A DNA stretch of 64,000 bases from Cytobacillus suaedae (GTDB lineage Bacteria > Bacillota > Bacilli > Bacillales > Bacillaceae_L): the NCBI GenBank assembly GCA_014960805.1, contig CP063163.1, positions 4,365,001 through 4,429,000 of the forward strand, written 5' to 3'. Both the position numbers and the translations under genes were made by a program. Below the pieces are notes generated by a model. The model made no database searches. It was given only the letters and a program-made list of their open reading frames with translations, and was not told the DNA's origin. This document shows, piece by piece, positions 17,325 to 26,918 of this stretch. Each line of letters opens with the position of its first letter. Positions within the stretch are counted from its first letter, which is position 1.

Positions 17325-18635
17325 ATGTTTAAGTTCTTTAAATTAAATGAATTAAATACCAACGTTAAAACAGAAGTCATTGCTGGTATCACTACCTTCC
17401 TAACAATGGTATACATCGTAATTGTTAACCCTATTATTCTCTCAGATGCAGGTGTACCTTTCAATCAGGTATTCACAGCAACCATTATAGCAACAATCAT
17501 CGGAACACTTTGGATGTCATTGTTTGCGAACTATCCAATCGCAATCGCTCCTGGAATGGGGCTTAACGCTTATTTTGCCTATTCCGTTGTAGGCACAAAC
17601 GAAAACATTTCATATGAAGTGGCATTCTCAGCCGTTTTCTTTGCAGGTTTATTATTTATCATTTTATCTTTAACACCGTTTCGTAAAAAACTAATTGAAG
17701 CGATTCCTGAAAACTTAAAGCACGGAATTACTGCTGGAATCGGTTTGTTTATTGCTTTTATCGGACTCCGCTTAACAGGGATTGTTACTGCCCATGAAGC
17801 AAATTTAGTGACACTTGGAAATCTTCACGACCCTAGTGTAATTTTAGCTCTAGTTGGGCTAGCTGTTACACTTGTCTTAATGTCCTTAAATGTTCACGGA
17901 GCACTATTCATCGGAATGATCATTACTGGCGCAATTGCTTTCTTCACTGGCCAACTTGAGTTCAAAGATGGATTAGTAGCCCTTCCAACTCTTTCTGAAG
18001 GTCTGATTGTAGCTAATCCATTTGCTGCGATTGGTGATGTGATTCAGTATGGTTTATATGCAGTTGTATTCTCCTTCCTATTGGTTACTATTTTTGATAC
18101 AACAGGAACAATGGTTGGGGTAGCTCAGCAGGCTGGACTAATGAAAGGTAATAAAATGCCTCGTGCACGTCAAGCTTTACTAGCAGATTCTGTTGCTACA
18201 ACAGCAGGCGCCATGTTTGGTACGAGCCCAACGAGTGCATATATTGAATCATCTGCTGGTGTTGCAGCTGGTGGTCGTACAGGATTAACTACGTTAACAG
18301 TTGCTATTTTATTCGGGGTTGCAGCATTTTTCGGGCCACTTGTTGGAGCTGTATCTGGAATAGCTGCGATTACAGCACCAGCTTTAATTATTGTAGGAAG
18401 CTTAATGATGGGGGCAATCTCACATATTAAATGGAATGAGTTAGATGAAGCATTTCCTGCATTTTTAATTATCCTAAGCATGCCACTAACATCAAGCATA
18501 GCAACTGGAATTGCATTAGGATTCATCTCATATCCTTTAATGAAGGTTGTTAAAGGTAAATGGCGAGAAGTACATCCACTTGTTTATTTATTTGCAGTGC
18601 TGTTCTTCTATCAACTAGCATTTCTGCCACATTAA
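17325..18635 (+). CDS. Hypoxanthine/guanine permease, NCS2 (AzgA/PbuG) family
   Basis: Takes up purine bases by proton symport across the cell membrane. 436 residues and about 12-14 hydrophobic helices. The family signature AGITTFLTMVYIVIVNP lies at the N-terminus, with PIAIAPGMGLNAYFAYSVV, FDTTGTMVGVA and GTSPTSAYIESSAGVAAGGRTG further on, as in PbuG and PbuO of B. subtilis. The ATG at 17325 follows CGGAGG. The promoter just upstream carries PurR-like boxes, fitting purine control. PbuG and PbuO cannot be told apart from sequence alone, so no symbol is given. Confidence 0.93.
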   Translation: MFKFFKLNELNTNVKTEVIAGITTFLTMVYIVIVNPIILSDAGVPFNQVFTATIIATIIGTLWMSLFANYPIAIAPGMGLNAYFAYSVVGTNENISYEVAFSAVFFAGLLFIILSLTPFRKKLIEAIPENLKHGITAGIGLFIAFIGLRLTGIVTAHEANLVTLGNLHDPSVILALVGLAVTLVLMSLNVHGALFIGMIITGAIAFFTGQLEFKDGLVALPTLSEGLIVANPFAAIGDVIQYGLYAVVFSFLLVTIFDTTGTMVGVAQQAGLMKGNKMPRARQALLADSVATTAGAMFGTSPTSAYIESSAGVAAGGRTGLTTLTVAILFGVAAFFGPLVGAVSGIAAITAPALIIVGSLMMGAISHIKWNELDEAFPAFLIILSMPLTSSIATGIALGFISYPLMKVVKGKWREVHPLVYLFAVLFFYQLAFLPH

Positions 18636-18643
18636 TATATTAA

Positions 18644-18687
18644 AAGGAGCTATCTGCATAACCTGCAAATAGCTCCTTCCTTTTTTT
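18644..18687. terminator. Bidirectional terminator
   Basis: AAGGAGCTATCTGCA (18644-18658) pairs with TGCAAATAGCTCCTT (18664-18678). T runs at both ends serve the permease and ywgA. Confidence 0.9.
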
Positions 18688-19198
18688 ATGAAACGACAAC
18701 TTGTCCACGTATTTTCTCAATGTATGTGTAAGCCTCTTCGATTTCTTCTTCTGTGTAACGCTGTTTACTTTTTAGGGTGAAAATTTTATCTTGTACCTCT
18801 TCTTTTGCTAATCCTTCAAAATAAAGGACGGTTGACACTAACTCAAGGAATCTAGCATTTTGTTCATTTAGGTCCATAATGCATTCCTTTAAAGGTGGTA
18901 GATCTTCTAGTTGATAATGACTTAAAAATTGCTCACCTGTCTCCGTTAAGGTGTAGCGATATTGAAAGTAGCCACCTTTCTTTTCTTTTACCTCATTTAA
19001 GAAACCGAGATTACATAATTCTTCAACACGTAATGTTAGCTCTTCAGAGTACGGTCCGTAAAAGTGAAAATCATATTTTTCATAGAAAGGAAAATTAACC
19101 TTTTTTGCAATATAGATCATTTTTTGAAGCTTTTTTCGGCCAATGATTTCCCCAGCCTCTGAAAAAGCCTTCATAATTTTTGCGTGTTCAGTTAACAA
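18686..19198 (-). CDS. ywgA: YwgA family protein
   Basis: 170 residues of the YwgA family, conserved in Bacillaceae next to ywfO. Pattern: GRKKLQKMIYIAKK, FHFYGPYSEELTLRVEEL, KKGGYFQYRYTLTETGE, then a helical C-terminus. The N-terminal part resembles a winged-helix or antitoxin-like fold (the FYGPYS motif also occurs in phage-associated DUF4065-type proteins); this is inference. The start is TTG 19198, with GGGAG about 12 bases upstream, so the exact start is less sure. It follows ywfO by 55 bp and may be cotranscribed. Confidence 0.85.
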   Translation of the reverse strand: MLTEHAKIMKAFSEAGEIIGRKKLQKMIYIAKKVNFPFYEKYDFHFYGPYSEELTLRVEELCNLGFLNEVKEKKGGYFQYRYTLTETGEQFLSHYQLEDLPPLKECIMDLNEQNARFLELVSTVLYFEGLAKEEVQDKIFTLKSKQRYTEEEIEEAYTYIEKIRGQVVVS

Positions 19199-19253
19199 AG
19201 CCCCGTCACTCCCAACAATAAGTTCAATTTATCTCAAGTAAGCTATGTAAGTC

Positions 19254-20555
19254 CTATAGCTCAAGTAGCTCTTGAATTTTCTTTTTAATATTTCGTTTTG
19301 TCGATACATCCTCAATAAAATCTTGAGGAAAATATAATTTATGATCTGTACGGCGTTTTCCTGAAATGGCATCAACGATATCTGATTGACGTGACAACTC
19401 ACGTAATTCACCACTTGGCATTTGCAAATGAATAGGTAGTCGTTCTTCTTCCTCACCAGGACGGTAAAAATCGTATGGAAGATCTGATGATGAATCCACA
19501 ACTAAATAATACTCTGGATCAATACCCGCTTTTTTGAAGAGCTGGGTTAGTTCCATAAGCTTCATCATCTGTTCATTATTCGGACTAAATTCCACGTATT
19601 GGAATAAATTACGGTTTATAAAACGACGACATAAGTCACTTAAGATTGCGTCATCCTCTTCTTGCCATACTTGAAAATAATACAAAACGATGGATTCATC
19701 TAGCTTTACATATTCTTCTACATTCACTTCTTCTTCAAATAAGGAGTAAAAATGAATTGGATGTATTTTAAAAGAGTAATATTCTTGATGTAGTTTTTTT
19801 GCTCGATGGAGTATTTTCGATAATATAACCTCAGAGCTTCTAGTTACCGGATGGAAATAAACTTGCCAATACATTTGGTAGCGACTCATAATATAGTCTT
19901 CGACGGCATGCATTCCGCTGCTTTTTATAACAACTTGATCCTCTTGAGGTCGCATAACACGTAATATTCTTTCCATGTCAAAATGGCCATAACTAACCCC
20001 GGTATAGTAAGCATCACGCTGTAAATAATCCATACGGTCTGCATCAATTTGACTGGATATCAAACTGACAACAAGTTTATTTTTATACGTTTTAGCAATA
20101 ACCTCAGCCACTTTTTTGGGGAAGGTTGCCCCCATTCTCTTAAGGACACTATTAACCTCCGTATCACCTAAAATAATGGCTTGGGTAAAGTCCTCGTGAT
20201 CAAGGTGAAATACTTTTTCAAATGAATGTGAAAAAGGACCATGTCCTAAATCATGTAAAAGCGCTGCACATAAACACAGGAGACGTTCTTCATTGTCCCA
20301 ATGCTCTCTGTCCTTAAAACTATCATCAATAATCCGACGGACAATTTCGTACACACCAAGAGAATGGTTGAATCTACTATGTTCTGCCCCGTGGAATACT
20401 AGATAGGTTGTTCCAAGCTGGCGAATTCTGCGTAGGCGTTGAAACTCACGTGTTGCAATTAAGTCCCAAATTAAGCGATCTCTTACATGAATATAGCGAT
20501 GTACTGGGTCTTTAAAGACCTTTTCTTCGGTCAATTTCCCATTGGCATTTGTCAT
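19254..20555 (-). CDS. ywfO: HD-domain (deoxy)nucleotide triphosphohydrolase YwfO
   Basis: 433 residues from ATG 20555 (MTNANGKLTEEKVFKD), equal to B. subtilis YwfO; AAGAGG lies just upstream, and an in-frame TTG 11 codons earlier is not needed. HD-superfamily metal residues: RFNHSLGVYE, then LLHDLGHGPFSHSFE, and QIDADRMDYLQRD. The family hydrolyses (d)NTPs; the B. subtilis protein is reported to be a dNTPase. It is probably the first gene of a ywfO-ywgA unit. Confidence 0.93.
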   Translation of the reverse strand: MTNANGKLTEEKVFKDPVHRYIHVRDRLIWDLIATREFQRLRRIRQLGTTYLVFHGAEHSRFNHSLGVYEIVRRIIDDSFKDREHWDNEERLLCLCAALLHDLGHGPFSHSFEKVFHLDHEDFTQAIILGDTEVNSVLKRMGATFPKKVAEVIAKTYKNKLVVSLISSQIDADRMDYLQRDAYYTGVSYGHFDMERILRVMRPQEDQVVIKSSGMHAVEDYIMSRYQMYWQVYFHPVTRSSEVILSKILHRAKKLHQEYYSFKIHPIHFYSLFEEEVNVEEYVKLDESIVLYYFQVWQEEDDAILSDLCRRFINRNLFQYVEFSPNNEQMMKLMELTQLFKKAGIDPEYYLVVDSSSDLPYDFYRPGEEEERLPIHLQMPSGELRELSRQSDIVDAISGKRRTDHKLYFPQDFIEDVSTKRNIKKKIQELLEL

Positions 20556-20753
20556 ATTATTACCTCTTCCATCTATAACTCTTTTCAAAAATTACTTTTT
20601 AGTTTAGGGCTCATCTATGACTTGTTTTTTATTATATAGGTTTATCTTGGTCAAAAAAACCCATTTTCGTACAATTTTCTACAAAGATTTTTCGCCATTC
20701 TACTTCAAAAGAGAAATAAAAAATCACCTTTGTAAGTGATGAAAGGCGATTTT

Positions 20754-20981
20754 TTAACTCTTGTTTAACTTCTTTTCTACTTTATCTATCAGCTCATCTT
20801 CGTTCGGTGCTGACAGTGGGCGATTGTTCACAAACGCAAACGATTTTTTCCGGCCAGGGCCACAATAAGATTGACAACCGATGTCAATTTTAGCATCTGG
20901 GTCTATTTTTTTTAGACGAGGAAGCAACGTTTTTACGTTAGTAGCCTGACAATCGTCACAAATACGAAATTCATTGGCCAT
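20754..20981 (-). CDS. DUF1450 family protein
   Basis: 75 residues from ATG 20981 ([15 protein letters not shown]), with AAAGGA upstream; the longer in-frame extension is not supported. It has CDDC at the N-terminus and [17 protein letters not shown] in the middle, the four-cysteine pattern of DUF1450 (YuzB-like). These are predicted thioredoxin-like or iron-sulfur small proteins of unknown role. It stands alone, upstream of ywfO, with a separate promoter likely. Confidence 0.85.
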   Translation of the reverse strand: MANEFRICDDCQATNVKTLLPRLKKIDPDAKIDIGCQSYCGPGRKKSFAFVNNRPLSAPNEDELIDKVEKKLNKS

Positions 20982-21153
20982 CAAAATACAAATCCTTTCT
21001 ATGCTTAACACCATCAAGTGGTAGACGCTCGAAATATATACATTGCTAAGGGGTATTTTACATTTTATCGACAGCCTTTGCAAGTAGTCCTGACTATTTC
21101 CAGAAATACACTTATTGGATTTTTTTATAATTTAGCAACATCATAGTGTAGTT

Positions 21154-21194
21154 TGTCGTCCAGCTCCAGTGCCACTGACCGAGGCACTTCCGCC
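21154..21194 (+). repeat. Minimal relative of the element at 991-1112
   Basis: GTCCAGCTCCAGTGCC ... GAGGCACTTCCGCC: a 41-bp hairpin (GTGCC/GGCAC) that keeps only the outer ends of the element. It lies in the 347-bp gap between the DUF1450 gene and rsfA; the rest of the gap shows nothing firm except that the rsfA promoter must be there. Confidence 0.55.
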
Positions 21195-21328
21195 GCATAT
21201 GTATAAAATCTATTATCCTTTTAAGAATTTTGGTATAAACATTGTTTCTATTGGAAATGATGTAGGTAATAGAGCAATGATTACATAAAATCTTGCCAAA
21301 CATATATATAAATTGGGAGTTGAGTATA

Positions 21329-22033
21329 ATGAAAGAAAGACAAGATGCCTGGACAGAGGAAAATGATTTATTATTAGCTGAAACCGTTCTTAGACATGTA
21401 CGTGAAGGTAGTACACAATTAAATGCATTCGAAGAAGTAGGAGATCGACTTAATCGTACGTCAGCAGCATGTGGTTTCCGCTGGAATGCAGTTGTAAGAC
21501 ATGATTATGAGAAAGCTTTGGCTCTAGCAAAAAAGCAACGCAAGCAACGTCAACGTGCGTTAGGTCAACAGCAGCCAGTTAAAAAGAATCTATTATATAC
21601 ACCACCTACACCTTCAATCGAAGAGTATACTACAGAGTTTGGAAATGAAATGAATACACAGGTAGAAACAGCACCTGTTGAAACATATACTAAGAGAGAG
21701 CCAGTAAGACAACAAGCCTCTAATTCTCTATCAATTGATAGTGTTATCTCTTTCTTGCAATCATTAAAAGGTAGAGACGTATCTGTTGATGCTATGCATA
21801 GAGAGAATGAGAGATTGAAAAGAGAACATAGTGAGCTTTTAAGACAAAACGAGGAGCTTACTCAACAAGTGGCTAAACTTGAACAGAGTGCTATTTCGAT
21901 TCAAGATGATTATGAGACACTGATGAAAATCATGAACCGTGCAAGAAAGCTCGTTTTATTTGATGAAGAAGAGCGTCCAGCAACTAAATTCAAAATGGAC
22001 CGTAATGGGAACTTGGAAAAGGTAGCTGAATAA
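21329..22033 (+). CDS. rsfA: Prespore transcription regulator RsfA
   Basis: 234 residues from ATG 21329 with GGGAG upstream. An N-terminal Myb/SANT-like DNA-binding domain is visible ([16 protein letters not shown] ... [14 protein letters not shown]), then a basic stretch ([10 protein letters not shown]), a polar linker, and a C-terminal coiled coil (about 155-200, [20 protein letters not shown]). It matches the RsfA family. B. subtilis RsfA modulates sigma-F-dependent genes in the forespore. It is divergent from the DUF1450 gene, and a terminator follows. Confidence 0.9.
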   Translation: MKERQDAWTEENDLLLAETVLRHVREGSTQLNAFEEVGDRLNRTSAACGFRWNAVVRHDYEKALALAKKQRKQRQRALGQQQPVKKNLLYTPPTPSIEEYTTEFGNEMNTQVETAPVETYTKREPVRQQASNSLSIDSVISFLQSLKGRDVSVDAMHRENERLKREHSELLRQNEELTQQVAKLEQSAISIQDDYETLMKIMNRARKLVLFDEEERPATKFKMDRNGNLEKVAE

Positions 22034-22050
22034 AGGATAATGAGTAGTTA

Positions 22051-22088
22051 ACGCCCAGGAAGAGTAATGTCCTCCTAGGCGTTTTTTT
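22051..22088 (+). terminator. rsfA terminator
   Basis: CGCCCAGGA pairs with TCCTAGGCG (one mismatch), followed by TTTTTTT. Confidence 0.85.
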
Positions 22089-22099
22089 AGTTAGGAAAT

Positions 22100-22218
22100 T
22101 TAGAAAAGCGAGTATATCCAGGGGTAAAGCAAGTATTTTCTAGTTTACGCGAGAATAATAGTAGTCTAAGCGAATAAAACTAATTTAACGCGAATAAGTG
22201 ATAGCTTTAGACGAATAT
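22100..22218. repeat. Short GCGAATAA-type intergenic repeats
   Basis: Loose repeats at about 25-bp spacing: AAGCGAGTATATCC, AAGCAAGTATTTTC, TACGCGAGAATAAT, AAGCGAATAAAACT, ACGCGAATAAGTG and GACGAATATCC. They lie between the convergent genes rsfA and lipL. Degenerate; no function seen. Confidence 0.4.
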
Positions 22219-22226
22219 CCTCTTAT

Positions 22227-23063
22227 TTAACCCATCACTTTCTCATTCCGCTCCAAAATCCGTTGGTAATTGTACCTAAAAAGCTCCATTTCCTGCTCAT
22301 TAAGCTCCGAAGCAAAGATTCGTCCACTTTCTGCCTTCAGCGTTTGTAAAAAATAGAGCATAATATCTTGTACATTCAAATCAACCTCTAGCAACTCAGA
22401 TAGAGACGCCATTGTATCCGGAACAATTTCAGGAAACACAAGTTTGGTCTGTTCTCCCTTTAAGGAAAGTTGATAGAAATCTCTTATTAACTCCGCTCGC
22501 TTGCCTCCACTTCCCGTGATGCATAAATAGATTTGTACAGCCACGCCACCTCGTAATCTGCGTTGGGAGATTCCGGCAAACTTTTTACCGCCTATGCTTA
22601 AATCGTAACTCCCAGGACAGTATGAGCCTACAATTTCGCGAGCCTCTATCTCTTTAGCATAGTTTCCTAGCATTTTCCTAGTTAACTCCCACATCGCATC
22701 ATATCCTCTATTAATATCAATCCCTTTTTCTGTATCCTTAAAAATAAGAGATAGATTTAAAACGCCCTCATCTAAAACTACAGCTAGCCCCCCGGAGTTT
22801 CGGACAATCACTTGGTAGCCATTGTCTTCTAGGTAACTTATACCCTCCGCTAAAAAAGGTAGTTTCGTATCTTGTATCCCCAATACAACTGTCTTGTGGT
22901 GAACCCAAGCGCGTGCGATAGACTCTGACTCTCCACTTCCAACAGAAGTACATAATGTGTCATCAAACGCAAACGATTGGAGTGCATCAAAGTGAGGACC
23001 TCTACTAGAATGGTCAATGATTCTCCATTCTGGTTGTTCTAAGAGTGAAAGAATATTACTCAT
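22227..23063 (-). CDS. lipL: Octanoyl-[GcvH]:protein N-octanoyltransferase
   Basis: Moves octanoyl groups from GcvH to E2 subunits of 2-oxoacid dehydrogenases in lipoate assembly. 278 residues from ATG 23063 with AGGAGA eight bases upstream. Biotin/lipoate transferase fold: [20 protein letters not shown], then C149 in [24 protein letters not shown]. The cysteine nucleophile (C150 in B. subtilis) distinguishes LipL from lipoate ligases. It lies beside pta as in B. subtilis (ywfL). Confidence 0.93.
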   Translation of the reverse strand: MSNILSLLEQPEWRIIDHSSRGPHFDALQSFAFDDTLCTSVGSGESESIARAWVHHKTVVLGIQDTKLPFLAEGISYLEDNGYQVIVRNSGGLAVVLDEGVLNLSLIFKDTEKGIDINRGYDAMWELTRKMLGNYAKEIEAREIVGSYCPGSYDLSIGGKKFAGISQRRLRGGVAVQIYLCITGSGGKRAELIRDFYQLSLKGEQTKLVFPEIVPDTMASLSELLEVDLNVQDIMLYFLQTLKAESGRIFASELNEQEMELFRYNYQRILERNEKVMG

Positions 23064-23140
23064 GTTCAACTTCTCCTAAAGTTCGAATAAATTCCTGTCA
23101 TTATACCATAGGCGAGAAGATTTGCTCAAAAGTCATAACA

Positions 23141-23166
23141 AAAAAGGCAACCCCGAAGAGCTACCC
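23141..23166 (-). terminator. pta terminator (weak stem)
   Basis: On the minus strand GGTAGC and GTTGCC pair partly through wobbles and TTTTTTG follows. Confidence 0.5.
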
Positions 23167-23178
23167 TTTTCCCAAATC

Positions 23179-24150
23179 TTATAAAGCCTGACTAGCAGTT
23201 ATCAATGCTAGTTTATATACATCTTCCACGTTACATCCTCGAGAGAGATCATTTACGGGTTGATTTAATCCTTGTAATATTGGACCAACTGCCTCAAAGT
23301 TTCCAAGGCGCTGTGCAATTTTATAACCGATGTTACCCGCTTCTAGACTAGGGAAAATAAAGACAGTGGCATCTCCCTGAATGTCTGAATCTGGAGCTTT
23401 CTTTTTCGCAACGGAAGGGACAAAAGCTGCGTCAAATTGGAATTCTCCATCAAGCGTAAGATTTGGATCAAGTTCTTTTGCAATTTTTACGGCCTCCACT
23501 ACTCTTTCTGTTTCAGAAGACTTAGCTGAACCCTTTGTTGAGAAGCTCAACATGGCCACTTTAGGGTCAATATCAAACATTTTAGCAGTTCGTGCACTTT
23601 CCACTGCGATCTCGGCTAAATCCTGGCTATCTGGAGCAATGTTAATGGCGCAATCGGCAAACACATATTTTTCATCACCACGGACCATGATGAATACACC
23701 AGATGTCTTTTTCACACCTTGTTTGGTTTTAATAATCTGAAGTGCTGGTCTAACCGTATCTGCGGTTGAGTGAGCGGCTCCACTTACTAACCCCTGAGCT
23801 TTTCCAGTATATACGAGCATGGTACCAAAATAATTTTCATCTACTAGAATTCTACGTGCATCTTCTTCTGTTGCCTTACCATTACGTCGTTCAATAAATG
23901 CTGTTACAAGCTGATCAATTTCAGAGTAGTTATTAGGATCATAGATTTCAACATTTTCTAATGATACATTCAATTCCTTTGCTTTCGCTTCAACCTCAGC
24001 TCGATTGCCGATTACAATTGGAACAACAACTTGCTCACTCGCTAAACGTCCAACTGCTGGTAGAATTCGTTCATCTAATCCTTCTGGAAAAACGATTTTT
24101 ATGTTTTTACCGGTTACTTTCTGTTTTAAACTCGTGAATAAGTCACTCAT
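23179..24150 (-). CDS. pta: Phosphate acetyltransferase
   Basis: Interconverts acetyl-CoA and acetyl phosphate; with AckA it makes acetate and ATP. 323 residues from ATG 24150 (MSDLFTSLKQKV) with GGGAGGG nine bases upstream, the B. subtilis length. Family segments: IVFPEGLDERIL, GLVSGAAHSTADTVRPALQI, SFSTKGSAKS, and a C-terminal FPSLEAGNIGYKIAQRLG ... GLNQPVNDLSRGC. It stands in the conserved hemQ-pta-lipL order. The upstream gap to hemQ (265 bp) must hold both divergent promoters. Confidence 0.97.
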   Translation of the reverse strand: MSDLFTSLKQKVTGKNIKIVFPEGLDERILPAVGRLASEQVVVPIVIGNRAEVEAKAKELNVSLENVEIYDPNNYSEIDQLVTAFIERRNGKATEEDARRILVDENYFGTMLVYTGKAQGLVSGAAHSTADTVRPALQIIKTKQGVKKTSGVFIMVRGDEKYVFADCAINIAPDSQDLAEIAVESARTAKMFDIDPKVAMLSFSTKGSAKSSETERVVEAVKIAKELDPNLTLDGEFQFDAAFVPSVAKKKAPDSDIQGDATVFIFPSLEAGNIGYKIAQRLGNFEAVGPILQGLNQPVNDLSRGCNVEDVYKLALITASQAL

Positions 24151-24415
24151 TTTCAGGAACCCTCCCACATTAATCCAATATGTACTGTCATTAGAATAAA
24201 GCTTTTTTAGATAAAATTGAATTAAGTCCTGTTACAAATTATTGAACTTGTGCATTAACTTACACTTCAATCGTTCCCTTTTAAGATGATTTTAACCATG
24301 AAATTTAGATTTAAAGAATGTTCAAGGTTTAGTCACTTGGCTATAGGAAAAACTATGTTATAGTAATTGTGGATACATAGTAAATATATATGTTAAAAAA
24401 TAGGAGTGATTTTAC

Positions 24416-25159
24416 ATGAGTGAAGCAGCTCAAACGTTAGATGGTTGGTATAGTTTACATGATTTCCGTACGATGGATTGGACTTTATGGAAAAGCGTAT
24501 CAAGTGATGAGCGCCAAGCCGCTATTCATGAGTACCTTGGCATGTTAGAAAAGTGGAATGTAACTCAAACTAACGAGCAGGGTAGCCATGCTCTTTATTC
24601 TATTGTTGGGCAAAAAGCGGACTTTATGATGATGATTCTTCGCCCTACAATGGAAGAGCTAAATGAAATTGAAAATGAATTTAACAAGTCAAAGCTTGCA
24701 GAATTCACAATTCCTGTACATTCTTATGTATCGGTTGTTGAGCTAAGTAACTATTTACCAGCTGGGGAAGATCCATATCAAAATCCGCAAGTTTTAGCAC
24801 GTTTATATCCGATTTTACCGAAAGCTAAGCATGTTTGCTTCTACCCAATGGACAAGCGTCGTCAAGGAAATGATAACTGGTACATGCTACCGATGGAAGA
24901 TCGCCGTGGCATGATGAGAAGTCATGGAATGATTGGTCGCCAATATGCTGGTAAAGTAAAACAAGTAATCACAGGATCTGTTGGATTCGATGATTATGAG
25001 TGGGGTGTTACATTATTCTCAGATGATGTGCTCCAGTTTAAAAAGCTTGTATACGAAATGCGTTTTGATGAAGTAAGTGCTCGCTTTGGTGAGTTTGGAG
25101 CATTCTTCGTTGGTAATTTATTAGAAGAAGATAAAATTTCAAAGTTCTTACACGTTTAA
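24416..25159 (+). CDS. hemQ: Coproheme decarboxylase HemQ
   Basis: Last step of the coproporphyrin-dependent haem pathway of Gram-positive bacteria: oxidative decarboxylation of coproheme III to haem b. 247 residues, chlorite-dismutase-like fold. The catalytic tyrosine is Y143 in [17 protein letters not shown] and the proximal haem histidine is H170 in [14 protein letters not shown], followed by [19 protein letters not shown] 24416 is preceded by AGGAGTG. The B. subtilis counterpart is ywfI (hemQ), also next to pta. A strong terminator follows. Confidence 0.96.
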   Translation: MSEAAQTLDGWYSLHDFRTMDWTLWKSVSSDERQAAIHEYLGMLEKWNVTQTNEQGSHALYSIVGQKADFMMMILRPTMEELNEIENEFNKSKLAEFTIPVHSYVSVVELSNYLPAGEDPYQNPQVLARLYPILPKAKHVCFYPMDKRRQGNDNWYMLPMEDRRGMMRSHGMIGRQYAGKVKQVITGSVGFDDYEWGVTLFSDDVLQFKKLVYEMRFDEVSARFGEFGAFFVGNLLEEDKISKFLHV

Positions 25160-25166
25160 AATTTAC

Positions 25167-25196
25167 AAAGGCAGCCCATGTGGCTGTCTTTTTTTT
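25167..25196 (+). terminator. hemQ terminator
   Basis: GGCAGCC pairs with GGCTGTC (one wobble) across CATGT, followed by TTTTTTTT. Confidence 0.9.
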
Positions 25197-25208
25197 GATA
25201 GAAAACTG

Positions 25209-25238
25209 TCATATCAGCAGAGATTTTTACATACGGTT
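25209..25238 (+). promoter_or_regulatory. Candidate sigma-E promoter of cwlJ
   Basis: TCATATC (25209-25215) and CATACGGTT (25230-25238), 14 bp apart, resemble the sigma-E consensus (-35 KMATATT, -10 CATACANT). It lies 155 bp upstream of cwlJ, a gene that in B. subtilis is expressed in the mother cell. Pattern match only. Confidence 0.5.
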
Positions 25239-25393
25239 TAGGGAATGGGTATTTTTCGTACTTTATCAAAACTTTTTTGGAACCCATTTTCGACTCCTTC
25301 AATAAGTTATAAAGAGCAAAAAGAGTATTATTGATTTATTTGCCTATCTATGTTGGTGATGAATCAAAGCTCCTTGTTAAGTGAGGTGAGAAA

Positions 25394-25825
25394 ATGGCAG
25401 TTGTCGCACATACAGAAGAAGATGTAAAACTCTTAGCAAGGCTAATGCGAGCTGAAGCTGAGGGGGATGGAAAGTTAGGTATGTTAATGGTTGGCAACAC
25501 TGGGGTAAATCGAGCAAGATCCGCTTGCATCGATTTTAAAAAAATTACGAATATCCGTAAAATGGTGTACCAAAGCCCCGGGGGATTTGAGGCAATCCAG
25601 AAGGGCTATTTTTACCAAGCCCCTAGACCTCAAGATATTGAGCTAGCACGAAGGGTTCTAAAGGGTGAGCGTTTCCACCCCGCTGAATTTTCGCTATGGT
25701 TTTTTAGACCTGCCGCTGAATGTCCAGCACAGTGGTTTAATCAATGGAACTCTGGCCGTTATAAAGCACATTGCTTCTATAAGCCTACCTCTGCTGATTG
25801 CCCACAGGTCTATTCAACATTTTAG
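25394..25825 (+). CDS. cwlJ: Spore cortex-lytic cell-wall hydrolase CwlJ
   Basis: Degrades spore cortex during germination. 143 residues of the Hydrolase_2 (SleB/CwlJ) fold without a signal peptide, as expected for CwlJ, which is placed at the coat from the mother cell. Catalytic-domain pattern: LLARLMRAEAEGDGKLGMLM with the conserved glutamate, VGNTGVNRA, VYQSPGGFEAI and a cysteine/tryptophan-rich end (FFRPAAECPAQWFNQW, HCFYKPTSADCP). ATG 25394 after GTGAGGTGAG. gerQ follows 74 bp later, and GerQ is needed for CwlJ localisation in B. subtilis. Confidence 0.95.
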   Translation: MAVVAHTEEDVKLLARLMRAEAEGDGKLGMLMVGNTGVNRARSACIDFKKITNIRKMVYQSPGGFEAIQKGYFYQAPRPQDIELARRVLKGERFHPAEFSLWFFRPAAECPAQWFNQWNSGRYKAHCFYKPTSADCPQVYSTF

Positions 25826-25899
25826 AGAGATATTATTTACACACGCTAACTGTAAGGTAAGTCAAAACTATACTTAATTTTTTGAGGAGGTTTTTTTAA

Positions 25900-26385
25900 A
25901 TGAGTCAAAACAATCCATACGATGGAATGACAAATCCTTATGCAGGATATGGTTACGGCGGATATGGTCAACAACAACCTTTCAATCCATACCAAGGTTA
26001 TGCACCTGCACAACAACAATTTGGTTTTCCATACCAACAGCCGGTTCTTGATACTCCTGGGGCACCTGGTATGCCATTACCTGAAGCTGGGGCACAAGTA
26101 CCAGGAATGCTTCCACTAGAGCAGTCTTATATTGAAAATATTCTTCGTCTAAATAAAGGGAAATTAGCAACGGTTTATATGAACTTTAACGGCAGCCGCG
26201 AGTCGTTTGTAGGTATTGTTGAAGCTGCTGGACGTGATCACATTATCTTAAGTGATCCGCAAACAGGCATGAGATATTTATTATTAATGGTGTATTTAGA
26301 GTATGTAACATTTGATGAGGAATTAGATTACGACTACCCATTCGCTGCAGGTGTTCCTGGGTTAACTACCTATGGACCTAGATAA
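25900..26385 (+). CDS. gerQ: Spore coat protein GerQ
   Basis: 161 residues. The N-terminal 75 are rich in Gly, Tyr, Gln and Pro (NPYAGYGYGGYGQQQPFNPY), and the conserved C-terminal domain runs from SYIENILRLNKGKLATVYM to DPQTGMRYLLLMVYLEYVTF. In B. subtilis GerQ (YwdL) is cross-linked by transglutaminase and anchors CwlJ, so this and cwlJ form a functional pair. ATG 25900 follows GAGGAGG. A terminator shared with ywdK follows. Confidence 0.95.
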   Translation: MSQNNPYDGMTNPYAGYGYGGYGQQQPFNPYQGYAPAQQQFGFPYQQPVLDTPGAPGMPLPEAGAQVPGMLPLEQSYIENILRLNKGKLATVYMNFNGSRESFVGIVEAAGRDHIILSDPQTGMRYLLLMVYLEYVTFDEELDYDYPFAAGVPGLTTYGPR

Positions 26386-26390
26386 ATAAT

Positions 26391-26428
26391 AAAGGAGAGT
26401 GTCCGAATAGGTCACTCTCCTTTTATTT
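26391..26428. terminator. Bidirectional terminator between gerQ and ywdK
   Basis: AAAGGAGAGTG (26391-26401) pairs with CACTCTCCTTT (26413-26423), and TTATTTTA follows. Confidence 0.9.
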
Positions 26429-26799
26429 TATAAATGTCTAATTGCAACAATACCAACTAACAACCAAGCCGCCAAAAACGCTAGGCCACCTAATGGCGTA
26501 ATTGCTCCCAATACTTTTATTCCAGTTGTACTTAATACATACAAACTTCCTGAAAAAAGGATAATCCCGATGAACATCAACCAACCCGCTGTATTTAACA
26601 TACCTGCGTTAGGTGATTTTGATAAAAGTATTCCTACAATAAAGAGTCCTGTTGCATGAAACATTTGATACGTTACACCTGTATTCCAGGTTTTTAAGTA
26701 TTTTTCAGAGATTTTGCCCTCTAAACCATGTGCCCCAAATGCCCCCAATGCCACAGCAAGAAATGCATTAATGGCACCTAATAAAATAAATAATTTCAT
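26428..26799 (-). CDS. ywdK: DUF423 membrane protein YwdK
   Basis: 123 residues with four hydrophobic helices (about 2-22, 46-62, 70-90, 96-118). DUF423 family pattern: LGAINAFLAVALGAFGAHGLEGK at the start and TPLGGLAFLAAWLLV near the end. Function unknown. ATG 26799 with AAGGAGA upstream. Location beside gerQ matches B. subtilis. Confidence 0.93.
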   Translation of the reverse strand: MKLFILLGAINAFLAVALGAFGAHGLEGKISEKYLKTWNTGVTYQMFHATGLFIVGILLSKSPNAGMLNTAGWLMFIGIILFSGSLYVLSTTGIKVLGAITPLGGLAFLAAWLLVGIVAIRHL

Positions 26800-26918
26800 G
26801 ATTTTTCGTCTCCTTTTTTAAAAAAACTCTAGTTATATAATAAACGAGACATGCCAAAATTCAAACTAAGATGTGGTATAGTTTAATTATCAGAATATTA
26901 ATTGGTTGGTGATGTTCA

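Noticed and set aside
21112-21303. 63-aa ORF upstream of rsfA on the minus strand
   Set aside because: Crosses a repeat remnant, has no ribosome site and no family-like pattern.
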